A stretch of 64,000 bases of DNA, taken from positions 1,296,001-1,360,000 of the forward strand of contig OZ025206.1 in the NCBI GenBank assembly GCA_964019055.1, written 5' to 3'. Numbering within the stretch: the first letter of the stretch is position 1; the number at the start of each line of letters is the position of its first letter. Both the position numbers and the translations under genes were made by a program. Below are positions 12,704 to 22,285 of the stretch, one piece after another. The notes beneath the pieces were generated by a model. That model was given only the letters and a program-made list of their open reading frames with translations. It ran no database searches and had not been told where the DNA came from. This DNA is from Anthopleura xanthogrammica (Eukaryota > Cnidaria > Anthozoa > Actiniaria > Actiniidae).

Positions 12704-13318
12704 TTGAGCGATAACCTCGGTCTCAGATTTCAGATACAGATCTTTGACTGGCAATGTTTTTTTATGGTCAAACTGGGTAGTTTGACACTAATGCTGATAT
12801 TCTTTAAAGTTCTTGGCTGGAAAAAACTTGATTGCCAACGCCAACATGAAATTCAAAAGGCTGTCATAGTCTATAAATCACTCAATGGTCTTCCTCATCT
12901 TCTCTCAAAACTTGTAGACCGTAGCAGCCGGTTACGAAGTATTCGTGACGAGACACTGAGAGTAAACTTTCTATTCCATTGCCTCGAGCTAATTTTCGTA
13001 AAAATAGCTTTAGCTATGATGGGGCAGTTCTGTGGAATAGTCTCCCTACTGAGTTGCGGCAAGCACAAACCCTTGGAAGCTTTCTTGCTGGCTACAAACG
13101 CTATTTTTAATTAGTGCACAACTATCTTAGATACACGGCACTCTTGAAAAGCAGGTTCTTTTGTTATATTTATTTATATATATAATATATTTTGTTTTCT
13201 TAATATTAACTATAATTGCAAATTATTAGATATATTAGGCAGATAGTATACAGACATAGCTTAATTTCATTATACTTATTAAAATCCTGTTGAGTCTACC
13301 GTGTTTTTAAATAAAGTT
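12704..13318 (+). pseudogene. 3' end of a decayed CR1/L2-type LINE with tail
   Basis: Reverse-transcriptase C-terminal region of a non-LTR retrotransposon, heavily 5'-truncated. The frame contains AVIVYKSLNGLPHLLSKLVD. After a frameshift near 12985 another frame continues with SYDGAVLWNSLPTELRQ and then FLAGYKRYF before a stop at about 13113. That ending is characteristic of CR1/L2-like pol proteins. About 200 bases of 3' UTR follow and end AATAAAGTTATTATC immediately before the (ATT)n array, so the array is probably this LINE's own 3' tail. Frameshifts and loss of the rest of the protein make it a dead copy. The exact LINE clade is uncertain. Confidence 0.7.
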
Positions 13319-13322
13319 ATTA

Positions 13323-13356
<34 letters not shown>

Positions 13357-13382
13357 CATTATTATTATTATTATCATTATTA

Positions 13383-13416
<34 letters not shown>

Positions 13417-13424
13417 CATTATTA

Positions 13425-13473
<49 letters not shown>

Positions 13474-13534
13474 GGTATCTTTATTTTCTCCTCTGTCGTT
13501 TTCAATTACAATAACAAGCGGGTCAGTTCTGGGC

Positions 13535-13596
<62 letters not shown>

Positions 13597-13693
13597 CATT
13601 ATTATGGTATCTTTATTTTCTCCTCTGTCGTTTTCAATTACAATAACAAGCGGGTCAGTTCTGGGCTTTGTTATTATTATTATTATTATTATT
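13319..13693. repeat. (ATT)n array with two identical 65-bp cassettes
   Basis: An (ATT/ATC)n microsatellite is interrupted twice by the same 65-base sequence, at 13474-13538 and 13606-13670. The two cassettes are identical base for base and are each bounded by ATT repeats. Open frames across the block encode poly-isoleucine and are not genes. On the plus strand the array directly follows the LINE 3' UTR. Confidence 0.9.
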
Positions 13694-16600
13694 ATTTTAT
13701 TTTAACCTCAGAAAAAAAATTATTTTTACATAATATGATTTTTCCCTGGTAAAATTACTAGTCGGGTCTTTTCCCAAGACCTAAGACTTCAAACTGACAT
13801 TTCAAAACCTAACCGAAACCTTTAACCTATTGTTACAATGCTGCTTGACGTTTTCTTTTTCTTTCTTTTACCCCCCCCCCCCCCCCCTTTTTTTTTTTTT
13901 TTTTTCCTTAAAGTTCCAAGACTTTCCTTAATATTCTGGCAGTTCCTAAAATTGCGGATTTCTGAAGTGTTGTTATCCTGTTACTTATGTCTAACATAGT
14001 TACATATTCCTTCAGTCTCTTTGACACTGAGCCTAAACTTCCCACTACTACTGGTACTACTTTGACCTTTGTTTTCCATATCTTTTTTAGTTCTCTGGCA
14101 AGGTCCTGGTATTTTTCTATCTTCTCAAGCTCTTTGATTTCAATCCTTCTGTCAGCAGGCACAGCTACATCGATAATCCAGGTTTTGTTCAATTCCTTCT
14201 CAACCAGAACTATATCCGGACGCCTAGCCTGGATTATCCTATCTGTCTGGATGGTAAAGTCCCACAGCAACTTCACTTCATGGTTCTCCATTACACTATC
14301 GGGATCATGTTCATACCATTTGTCACAACATGGTAATCCATATTTCTTGCAAAGTTCCCAGTGCAGTAGTCCAGCAAGTGTGTCGTGCCGACGCTTGTAC
14401 TCTATCTGTGCAAGTTTACTGCAGGCACAAATAATATGTTCTACAGTTTCCTCACATGTGCCACACATTCTGCACTTTTCAGACACTTCTTGATTTTCGA
14501 TTTTAGCCTTTATTGCGTTAGTTCTTATAGCTTGGTCTTGAGCAGCAATGATTAGCCCTTCAGTTTCTCTCTTCAGATCACCGACTCTCAGCCAATTCCA
14601 CGTCTCCTTATCAGCCACATCCTTGATTTGCTGATGGTACTGCCTCTGTAGGGGTTTCGTCATTATTTCTTCCCACCTTTGGTCTCTCTTTCTTTCCTTG
14701 TAATCCTTTGGTTGTTCCGCTGGTGCATGTTTTCCTATTTTACAAGCTGCAATCAACAACCTTTCTTGGCTGTTCTTAATATACTGTGCGAGGCTTCCTT
14801 CTTCCATTCTGATACAGTCTTCAATACTGATAAGGCCACGCCCTCCCTCAGTTCTTGGTAAATAGATACGGTTGACACAAGACCTGGGATGAAGAGCTCC
14901 ATACATACATAACAACTTTCTAGTTTTTCGATCCATTTCTTGCAGATCATTCTTGGTCCAATTGACTATTCCTCCGCTGTAGCGAATCGATGATACAGCC
15001 CACGTATTGATTGCTTTCATGAGGTTACCTCCATTCAGCTTCGACTTAAGGAGTTTTCTCAGCCTTCTCTTATATTCAACTCGTAGCTTTTCCTTCATTT
15101 CTAAATGTAGGACATCATCAGCTTCCAGTACGCCCAAGTATTTATAACAATCATCATTTTCTTCTAACGATCTAAGCTTTCTCCCATCTGGAAGAGCAAT
15201 TCCATCACTCTTGATCTTCTTACCTCTATTCATGACCAGCACTGCACATTTGGAAATTCCAAAGTCCATACCAATGTCGTCACTGAATATGCGCACTGTT
15301 TGGACGAGGGAATCAAGTTCTTTTTCATTCTTACTATAGAGTTTGAGATCGTCCATGAATAGTAAGTGATTGATCTTTTCCTCGCTTTTACTGATCTTAT
15401 AGCCAGCTTGGGTGCTTCTGAGTATATCGGTCAAAGGTATTAGTGCGATCACGAATAGCAGTGGAGATAGTGAGTCTCCTTGGAATATTCCTCTCTTGAA
15501 CTCCACTTCTCCAAGTATTTTTCCATTCGATGTTAGGGTTGTCCTCCATAATGACATGCTCTTCTCCAATAAAGCTTTCACATTATCAGCTACACCAATC
15601 AACTCTAACGACTCTATTATCCACGAATGTGGAACAGAGTCATACGCTTTCTTGTAGTCAATCCACGCCATAGCTAAATTGGTCTTTCTTTTCTTGCAAT
15701 CCCTCAGTAAGGCCTTGTCAATGCTTAGTTGATCTTTTGTCCCCCGGCTGTTCTTTCTGCAACCTTTCTGCTCGTCTGGTAGCAATTTGTTGTCGATCAG
15801 GTGGCAGTAGAGATCTTCTGATATCACCCCCGTTAAAAGTTTCCACATCAAGGGAAGGCATGTGATTGGACGGTAATTAGACGGTATGTTGCCTTTATCA
15901 GGGTCTTTCATGATGAGCACTGTTCTTCCTTTAACCATCCATTCCGGGGTAGTTTGTGATGTTAAACAGACTTGTAGCTGTGCAGCTATTCTTTCATGCA
16001 AACTCACGAAGTTTTTCAACCAGAACCCATGTACATTATCCAGACCTGGTGATTTCCAGTTGCTCATTTTCCTCAGCCGATGTTTGATTTTCTTTGGTGT
16101 GATGGTGATTTCTGGCTGCTGGACTACATGCTGGTCATTCTTTGCCTTCCTCAGCCATTCGGCGTCCTTCTTGTGTTCTGCTTTATTGCTCCACAGCTGC
16201 CCCCAAAACTCTAAACTTTCCTCAGCATTTGGTGGTGCTTGTTCCTGCTTTTGTTCATCAATTTCTTTGTAAAATTGCTTTTGATTTGTTGTAAATAATC
16301 TGTTTTGCCGATACTGTCTTATTCTTTCCTCATAGCGCTTCACTTTACTTGCCTTGGCCTTGATCCTTTGTTTCAGCTCTTCAATTACCACTTTCAATCC
16401 TTTACCTCTGACATTATACTTTCGCTCTAGCCGTTCCATCTTTCGAGAAGTCCCAACTGTTTGGATGTTGATTTGTTGAAGTCTGCTTAAGTCCCTTCTC
16501 ATCTCGCTAATCTGTCCTTGTAGCCTTCTTTTCCAGGGTGGTTCTCCATTCTTCCTTTTCTTTTTGATCTTCACTCCCACTCTTTCAGTTACCACAGCAG

Positions 16601-17366
16601 CAGCGGCATACACAAGGTCGTTTGTCTCTGTAATATCATTCGTAGGAATAGTTTGCAGCACACTATCGACAGCTTTGACTTGGTCTAACAGCTTTTTCCT
16701 AAATACTCCGCGAAGATCTGGTAATCTCTCTCGATCTGTTTTGTGTAGTATTTCATACAGTCGAGACATTATTGCGTTTTGTTCATCTGTCATTTCCATT
16801 TCTTCAGGTATTATTTCTCGTTGATTTTCTTCTGTACCATCGTCGTGTGTGGTCGAGCAATTCTCCTCTGTCCCAGTGCTATGGTCTGTTCCAGGACTCC
16901 GTTCTTCAGTGTCAATTTGTCTGATTTCGGTTACCTTCCTCTGAATTTCCTCTATCTCTAATTCTGTAAACCATTTTCCTTTCCGGATAGCTCTTACTTG
17001 ATCCGCTAGTCTTTGTTCAGTTTGTTGGTCCATTCCTCTTTCTTCCCATAGTTCAAGCAACCTCTTTCTATAGCCTCTCTTCTCGGGCTCACTCTTCATA
17101 TAACATTCCATCAAAGTTCTATTTTCTTCTTTATTCCACTTCTTTCTTGCTTTTCGTGTTTGATTTTGGACAGTTACATTTTCACGACGTCGACCAGCCT
17201 GTCCACACACTTGGTCGATGCTGGATGAAGAACCGTCATTTGCTTCGGTTCTGTTTTCATCGTTTTCATTGGTTCTTGATTTCATCATTTCATCACAGTT
17301 ATTGTGAGTAATTGTGTCCATGAGGACCTTCTTTCCCTGCGGAGTTTATTTTATTTCCCTGCGGAG

Positions 17367-17371
<5 letters not shown>
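13694..17371 (-). mobile_element. Full-length R2/R4 (Dong)-like LINE inside an (ATT)n array
   Basis: The insertion consists of a short 5' leader (17322-17371), one long open frame (13908-17321) and about 200 bases of 3' UTR (13694-13907). Both ends abut (TAA/ATT)n. In the element's orientation the 3' end reads TCTGAGGTTAAAATAATAA. The leader carries a direct repeat of TTTCCCTGCGGAGTTTATT near 17332 and 17354. The 3' UTR has a run of A followed by a run of G just after the stop. Elements of the R4/Dong type are known to insert into TAA repeats, which fits this location. Confidence 0.85.
13908..17321 (-). CDS. LINE polyprotein: Myb-like, reverse transcriptase, CCHC, restriction-like endonuclease
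   Basis: This is the single uninterrupted 1137-residue protein of a non-LTR retrotransposon, expected to bind and nick its target and reverse-transcribe its own RNA. Residues about 57-125 are a basic, tryptophan-containing Myb/SANT-like DNA-binding region, followed by an acidic linker and a basic helical region (250-345). The reverse transcriptase spans about 465-740, with NYRPITCLP, the first catalytic Asp in AWIDYKKAYDS (Asp554), QGDSLSP and the FMDDL active site (655-659; most relatives have FADDL). A CCHC knuckle follows (Cys950, Cys953, His962, Cys967). A restriction-like endonuclease contains RRPDIV (1033-1038), WIIDVAVP (1048-1055) and the EKIEKYQDL motif (1067-1075). No frameshift or stop is present, so the copy could be active or very recently so. 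The exact clade (R4/Dong versus R2 relatives) needs a tree. Confidence 0.9.
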   Translation of the reverse strand: MDTITHNNCDEMMKSRTNENDENRTEANDGSSSSIDQVCGQAGRRRENVTVQNQTRKARKKWNKEENRTLMECYMKSEPEKRGYRKRLLELWEERGMDQQTEQRLADQVRAIRKGKWFTELEIEEIQRKVTEIRQIDTEERSPGTDHSTGTEENCSTTHDDGTEENQREIIPEEMEMTDEQNAIMSRLYEILHKTDRERLPDLRGVFRKKLLDQVKAVDSVLQTIPTNDITETNDLVYAAAAVVTERVGVKIKKKRKNGEPPWKRRLQGQISEMRRDLSRLQQINIQTVGTSRKMERLERKYNVRGKGLKVVIEELKQRIKAKASKVKRYEERIRQYRQNRLFTTNQKQFYKEIDEQKQEQAPPNAEESLEFWGQLWSNKAEHKKDAEWLRKAKNDQHVVQQPEITITPKKIKHRLRKMSNWKSPGLDNVHGFWLKNFVSLHERIAAQLQVCLTSQTTPEWMVKGRTVLIMKDPDKGNIPSNYRPITCLPLMWKLLTGVISEDLYCHLIDNKLLPDEQKGCRKNSRGTKDQLSIDKALLRDCKKRKTNLAMAWIDYKKAYDSVPHSWIIESLELIGVADNVKALLEKSMSLWRTTLTSNGKILGEVEFKRGIFQGDSLSPLLFVIALIPLTDILRSTQAGYKISKSEEKINHLLFMDDLKLYSKNEKELDSLVQTVRIFSDDIGMDFGISKCAVLVMNRGKKIKSDGIALPDGRKLRSLEENDDCYKYLGVLEADDVLHLEMKEKLRVEYKRRLRKLLKSKLNGGNLMKAINTWAVSSIRYSGGIVNWTKNDLQEMDRKTRKLLCMYGALHPRSCVNRIYLPRTEGGRGLISIEDCIRMEEGSLAQYIKNSQERLLIAACKIGKHAPAEQPKDYKERKRDQRWEEIMTKPLQRQYHQQIKDVADKETWNWLRVGDLKRETEGLIIAAQDQAIRTNAIKAKIENQEVSEKCRMCGTCEETVEHIICACSKLAQIEYKRRHDTLAGLLHWELCKKYGLPCCDKWYEHDPDSVMENHEVKLLWDFTIQTDRIIQARRPDIVLVEKELNKTWIIDVAVPADRRIEIKELEKIEKYQDLARELKKIWKTKVKVVPVVVGSLGSVSKRLKEYVTMLDISNRITTLQKSAILGTARILRKVLEL

Positions 17372-17427
<56 letters not shown>
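17366..17427. repeat. (TTA)n array, distal part
   Basis: About twenty TTA units abut the 5' end of the LINE. They are the same trinucleotide as the array at 13319-13693, so they are most simply read as the other half of one target array. Confidence 0.9.
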
Positions 17428-17428
<1 letters not shown>

Positions 17429-17657
17429 AAGGCGATTTAAAATCGGCAAAAAAAAATTGACAAAATCCAGGAGCTCTAAATATGCGTGACAATATGATGG
17501 ATCCAATGGTCATTATTTACAGTAATACCCATCACGTGCGATGTACACATGTCGTCTGCGATAACCAGACAAATCTTTCCGAGTAGTTTTCTATCCAGGC
17601 CATCTCGGTTATCTTTCAGCGCCGGTTCGTAGGTCACAGCATCAGCCTCCATCTCTA
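17428..17657 (+). other. Probable 5' UTR of the LicD-like gene with a short upstream ORF
   Basis: Between the microsatellite and the LicD-like start lies non-repetitive sequence of more balanced composition. A short upstream frame begins with ATGATGGATCCAATGG near 17491 and ends at a TAG near 17584. It could be an upstream ORF in the leader. A minus-strand open frame also overlaps this region but lacks recognisable features. Confidence 0.3.
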
Positions 17658-18332
17658 ATGGTAAGTTCTGCACTTATCAAGCGAACTGCAAAATACTGCA
17701 GTCTCGCAAGTATTGTATCTGTATTTACATTTTATGTGTTTTACACTGGACAAAGTCATGCAGATTATGTTCGAGACCCGAAAATAAAATGCAGCCACTC
17801 GAAGAAAGAAATGGAGCAGCTTTTGAACTTAAGTCATGAAGTACACGCGATACTTATCTCGTTGAAAATCGACCATTGGCTCATGTATGGGTCTATCTTT
17901 GGTGCTATGCGGGTAAAAGGACCTCTTCCTTGGGATTACGATGTTGATATCGGGATTCGTGGCGAGCAGTACATAATGCTAGAAAAATACGAGTTTTTTC
18001 GTCGGTTTGAACAAGCTGGAATTATCGTAGAAGACCACGTTAACCGAAATGGCTTAATACAAATGAAAAGACATGGTTGGAATTTAGGTGTAGATTTGTT
18101 TACTTTTTACGATTATCGTGGGAATATGAAAAGACCTGGTTGGGCTCCGCGGTTGCTGTTTGTGAACTACGCTTTACATCACACATTCCCTTCTCGTTTG
18201 GTGAAGTCACCCATGCCTATAACTAAGTTTGGTTTCTTCAATATCTCTGTTCCTCGAGAAGGCAACGAAATTCTAAAATACTTGTATAGATTTGATTGGT
18301 GGAAGGAAGTCAAACCCTTGAACTGTCAGTAA
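17658..18332 (+). CDS. LicD/fukutin-like phosphotransferase, type II membrane protein
   Basis: This 224-residue protein belongs to the LicD family of nucleotidyltransferase-fold enzymes. In animals these include fukutin and FKRP, which move sugar phosphates such as ribitol phosphate onto glycans in the Golgi; the substrate here is unknown. A short basic N-terminus and one hydrophobic segment (residues about 13-30) predict a type II anchor. The signature is MYGSIFGAMRVKGPLPWDYD, continuing to VDIGI (residues 76-100), with metal-binding acidic residues at Asp93, Asp95 and Asp97. The coding region is a single exon. ATG 17658 is preferred because it precedes the anchor; GTAAGT immediately after it resembles a splice donor, but splicing there would remove the anchor and domain. 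Nearby at 22286 is another intronless type II glycan enzyme gene. The functional class is fairly secure; the exact reaction is not. Confidence 0.8.
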   Translation: MVSSALIKRTAKYCSLASIVSVFTFYVFYTGQSHADYVRDPKIKCSHSKKEMEQLLNLSHEVHAILISLKIDHWLMYGSIFGAMRVKGPLPWDYDVDIGIRGEQYIMLEKYEFFRRFEQAGIIVEDHVNRNGLIQMKRHGWNLGVDLFTFYDYRGNMKRPGWAPRLLFVNYALHHTFPSRLVKSPMPITKFGFFNISVPREGNEILKYLYRFDWWKEVKPLNCQ

Positions 18333-18683
18333 TCTTTGGATACACGATTTCTACTACCAGTAATTCCATGCTGAACACTCAGACTTTTACCATGCAACCC
18401 GAAAGATAACAGCAAATTTATTGTATATATTATATACAAAATACGTTCCGCCAGTTGTGCCAATTCAGTTTCATATGCGGATAATTTCATACAACGAAAC
18501 ACAAGATGAAAATGAGCAAAACCTATTTTGAGTTCGTTTGCATTGGATTCGGTACATGTGGGATTCAGCGACTATATATATTCTTAGATTCTTGTAGAAC
18601 TTTTAATTACTTTCTTATTTCGACTCTTTCTCAAGTACCTCCAATAACTCAGTGTTACGTTGTAAGTTTAGTATTTAGGTTAG

Positions 18684-18719
<36 letters not shown>

Positions 18720-19493
18720 TTTTGTTTTGTTTTTGTGATTACTATAAGTAGAATATTTAGTATGTATAGATCGTTGTTTTACAGATTTTCGAGACAGAAC
18801 AAAAGTAGAGAAAGTAGCTGGCAGTGATTCTTAAAACACCATCTTTCTATCTTATTAGAATCGCTATAATAGTAACAAAGTTACGAAAGTGTACAAATAT
18901 AAATAAACAAAGAACCATCCAATATGCAAAAATAGTGTAATGTAAAAGATAATAATTTTGGAGAATATTTCGAGGTGACGTTATTCAGTCGCTTGAAGTG
19001 CATTTTCTGTCCTCCCAATTAGCGATGGCAGACTTCCTAGTCCTCGTCTTGTTCGAGTTTCTCAAACCAGCTTCAAGCAAAGGAAATTTTCAGGCAAATG
19101 TTAAGTGATTGAACAGAACAAAAGGAAGCGTTCGAACACAGCAGAAAAACCGTAAGGACAGCTATACGTTTTGAAGCTCAATATTTTGTAAACACGCTCT
19201 TGGGCTAATGGACAAAATATATACCTTTACTTTGAGAGAGGTGATATTTTGATCAGCAGAAAAAGCGAATCCAATTAACATTTTTGTTAATATCCCCAAG
19301 TAGCTTTTACTTTAGTTCGACAGGATTTTGTCACAAGTTTGGATCAAGGTTAACCTATACAAAATGAATCGTTTTGCAGTATCACTGCTCGTTAAATTCA
19401 AGGATTTGTGAAACTCACAGCCTTGTTATTTTTCAAGTCTGCGTCCTTTTAGACTCCGATATTGAGCACTCGCCAAAAAAGTGTCAAGTAGTC
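18333..19493. other. Downstream region with a short (TA)n run
   Basis: This includes the likely 3' UTR of the LicD-like gene. A (TA)n run of about 28 bases lies at 18690-18717, and AATAAA occurs near 18902. No gene was recognised. Confidence 0.5.
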
Positions 19494-20107
19494 TTAAGGG
19501 GGGACTAACCTATTTACCATCCACGGTTGCTATGGAAAGAATTTAAATCTTTAAAAGGTTTTTCTTATATTATAACTTCATAAATGAAACCAATTTGTGA
19601 AATGGATAATTTTCTGATATGTGCGATGACGTCATCTCTATTACGTAATTTATGACGTCATAGTTCATTAAAAATTAAAAAAACAAGCGTGCATTTGGTC
19701 GGATTGGCCCACAAATAAGCGAAATCATAGCTGACATGAATTGAAACAAAGTTGAGCATTATTTTTGAAAATGGTGAAAAAGCCAGGCTACCAAGCCATG
19801 TAAATTTTTTTAAATCTAAATATTTTCCCACTCGCTTAACGTAGAGTAAAATCCATGCTTAACTTTGTTTCAATTCATGTCAGCTATAATTTTGTTTATT
19901 TTGGGGTCAAACTGACCAAATGCACGCTTATTTTTAACTTTTTATGAAATATGACGTCATTAATGACGCAAGAGTGATGACATCATCACACATTTTACAA
20001 ATTAGTTTCATCATGAGCTTAAAACATTACAAAAACCTCTTAGACATTTTTAAATCCTTTCCTTAGCAACTGTGGCTGGTAAATAGGTAAGTCCCCCCCC
20101 CCCTTAA
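19494..20107. mobile_element. Long foldback MITE flanked by TTAA (copy 1)
   Basis: The ends read TTAAGGGGGGACTAACCTAT and, at the other side, the complement of TTAAGGGGGGGGACTTACC. Inverted similarity extends inward through most of each half: ATGACGTCAT boxes, ACAAGCGTGCATTTGGTC and TGCTTAACTTTGTTTCAATT are all mirrored. TTAA at 19494-19497 and 20104-20107 suggests a TTAA target duplication. A second copy lies at 53815-54440. There is no coding capacity. Confidence 0.85.
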
Positions 20108-20157
20108 TGTCAAGTGTTGTTTTCAGTTTCCATGGGTTTTTGTCATACAGCGGCCAT

Positions 20158-20720
20158 TTTTTTTTTTTTTTTTTTTTTAAACAATCTTATTAGCAATTTA
20201 CAACACGGTAATACAATAAATAACAATATAAATAAATATACATAGATATCTAAGAGTAAATACAAAAAACAAGTATAACTATAAATAACGAGAATTTTAG
20301 TTATTTACAATCAAAACAGAATTCATAATTCGTAGCAACTTAAATAAGTCATGAAGAAAAAAGAAATCATTTAATACTTAATTATTCCTTAGTATTCTAA
20401 GCAGATTTCCGTATTTAGCCAGATGGAATGACAGCTCATTATTTTTCATAGGTATTCTATATTCAATTTTTTCATATTCTCTAATCAAACCAGATAGCAA
20501 GAGTGGTCTTAAACTTCTCAATTTTTTTTTCAAAGTTATAATTGTAAAGAAACTTTTTATTGTAAGAGAAATATATTCCTAGGATCTTAATCCCAGTCTC
20601 ATGAAAATTTATCCTCTTCAACTGCTTCTGTATCTGAGGGATTTCCACTTTTTTTTTGTGACTCTTGGGTCGTATGTGTTTCCTGCATGAATGTAATTTG
20701 CTTCCCGGCGTCATGTTTTA
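20158..20720 (-). pseudogene. Truncated LINE remnant with poly(A) tail (L1/Tx1-like)
   Basis: On the minus strand the region reads as the end of a reverse-transcriptase domain: TGIKILGIYFSYNKKFLYN, then NFEKKIEKFKTTLAIW, the usual 'ILG' segment downstream of the catalytic core. A later frame contains YGNLLRILRN before a stop near 20387. The plus-strand T run at 20158-20179 is then the poly(A) tail. Only the 3' end survives and the frame is broken. Assignment to L1/Tx1-like elements rests on the motif order and poly(A) tail. Confidence 0.6.
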
Positions 20721-20938
20721 TAAACCAGTGAAACATTTTTTTCCTTTTTTTTGTAACATCTCATTCCTCTGAAGTTAAGTGAAACTATTTGAAACGAGTA
20801 TTTCTGTTCTTCCATCTGTGATACAATAATGACACAAATCTATTGATTTTAGCCAACCTAAATATCTCGTTTTTAACACACAATGGTAACAATAAAACTC
20901 AGGAGAAAGGGCGATAATAATCACTATTCCTCCAACAC

Positions 20939-21292
20939 AATACTCCAGTTTCACATTCGATGGAAACCGCTGTTTTTGAAGACCACAGACTCATTTGTAC
21001 AGGCTTAGCCTCGTTTATAAGTCATCTATTCAAATACACCATTAAAAGTCCGTGGGATTGGTATTATTCAACTTGCACATTCTTTACATTACAGTTGGCT
21101 GTTGCTAAAGATTTGCAAAAGTCAACCGTAATGTAAAGAATGTGTAAGTTGAACAATACCAATGTTTTGAAATCCCACGGACTTTTAATGATGTCGTTGA
21201 ATAGCTGACTTATAAGCGAGGCTAAGCCTGTACAAATGAGTGTGTGGTTTTCAAAAACAGCGGTTTCCATCGAATGTGAAACTGGAGTATTA
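20939..21292. repeat. 354-bp foldback element, arms about 165 bp
   Basis: The left end AATACTCCAGTTTCACATTC is mirrored at the right end by GAATGTGAAACTGGAGTATT. Inner blocks such as CATTTGTACAGGCTTAGCCT and its complement, and ACATTCTTTACATTAC and its complement, continue the pairing to a loop near 21105. Open frames through it are by-products of the palindrome. Confidence 0.85.
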
Positions 21293-21883
21293 ATAAAAGA
21301 CATAAAAAACAACACACAGCGGCCATATTTGTTGAAACAATGGGTTTCGATTCCCTTGGGTCCCCTTGCCCTCGCTTTGAGGCGCTTCATAACGTTCCAA
21401 ACAAAGGTTTTTGCTCTCAAGGGAATAAACATTGCCACCTTGTGATAAAGGTCCATGGCCAGGAATACCGGCCATTTGAGCCGGCAGTAAAGCAGCGGTT
21501 TCCACCATGAGAGTATCAAAATGGCAATATCTTTTTACAAAGAAATGGCTTGAAGGAAACAATCACGCTTTGAACGCTGAATAACAGGATGGTGACGACT
21601 TTTGGAGTTTAAACTGTTTCTTGTTCACTTCTGATCATAAATGCACAAGTATAAAGTAAAATATATGCTTTTAAAGGGAAATATATGAAAATTTGTGACG
21701 ATTCAATATTTGAAACACTCAATCGTGATTGGCTAATTTGAATGAAAAGTTGCTTGGGTGGCCTAAAAAAATGGTTTTAAAAACTTAAAAACGTTGACCA
21801 TAATGGACTGACACTTCATTTTCAATGGGATATAACAGTTATTAGGCTTTAATATTATCTGGGACAGGTTATTTCGAGCTGGT

Positions 21884-21888
<5 letters not shown>
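21293..21888. other. Gene-free stretch
   Basis: Two overlapping minus-strand open frames of 90-150 codons cover part of this region, but they run through the adjacent palindrome and have no recognisable domain. No other feature is supported. Confidence 0.4.
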
Positions 21889-21939
<51 letters not shown>

Positions 21940-21990
21940 CTTTATTTATATAGCGCTAAATCCACTAGTTTCCCAAAGCGCTTTACATAA
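21889..21990. repeat. (AAT)n followed by an AGCGC-type repeat end
   Basis: About 16 AAT units are followed by ACTTTATTTATATAGCGC and then AAAGCGCTTTACATAA. The AGCGCT and AAAGCGCTT pieces form a small inverted repeat. The layout resembles the terminal part of a dispersed element carrying a trinucleotide tail. The family could not be named. Confidence 0.6.
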
Positions 21991-22285
21991 TTATATAATA
22001 AGTATAAAATATATTTGAAAATTACTGATAAGACTAACATAAGCTATAAGAAAACGAACAGAGAAGACTAAACAAACCTAGTTCTAATAAATAATACTGA
22101 AATACCATAATATTGAGATACCAGCTATTGCTAAGCGCCATGCTTGAATTGATTTGGAATTGCTGTGGTGATCATACACAATGATCTTTATTCATAAGAT
22201 AAAGACTGTTTTGTTAATATATTTGTGAGTGTTTTTTTTCTTTTCATTATAATCATTTATAGGTGACACCCAACGATTTTTAACT

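Noticed and set aside
13987..16824. Several plus-strand open frames of 80-170 codons
   Set aside because: They are antisense shadows of the minus-strand LINE polyprotein.
21064..21562. Minus-strand open frames of 90 and 151 codons
   Set aside because: They run through one arm of the foldback element at 20939-21292 and have no recognisable domain.
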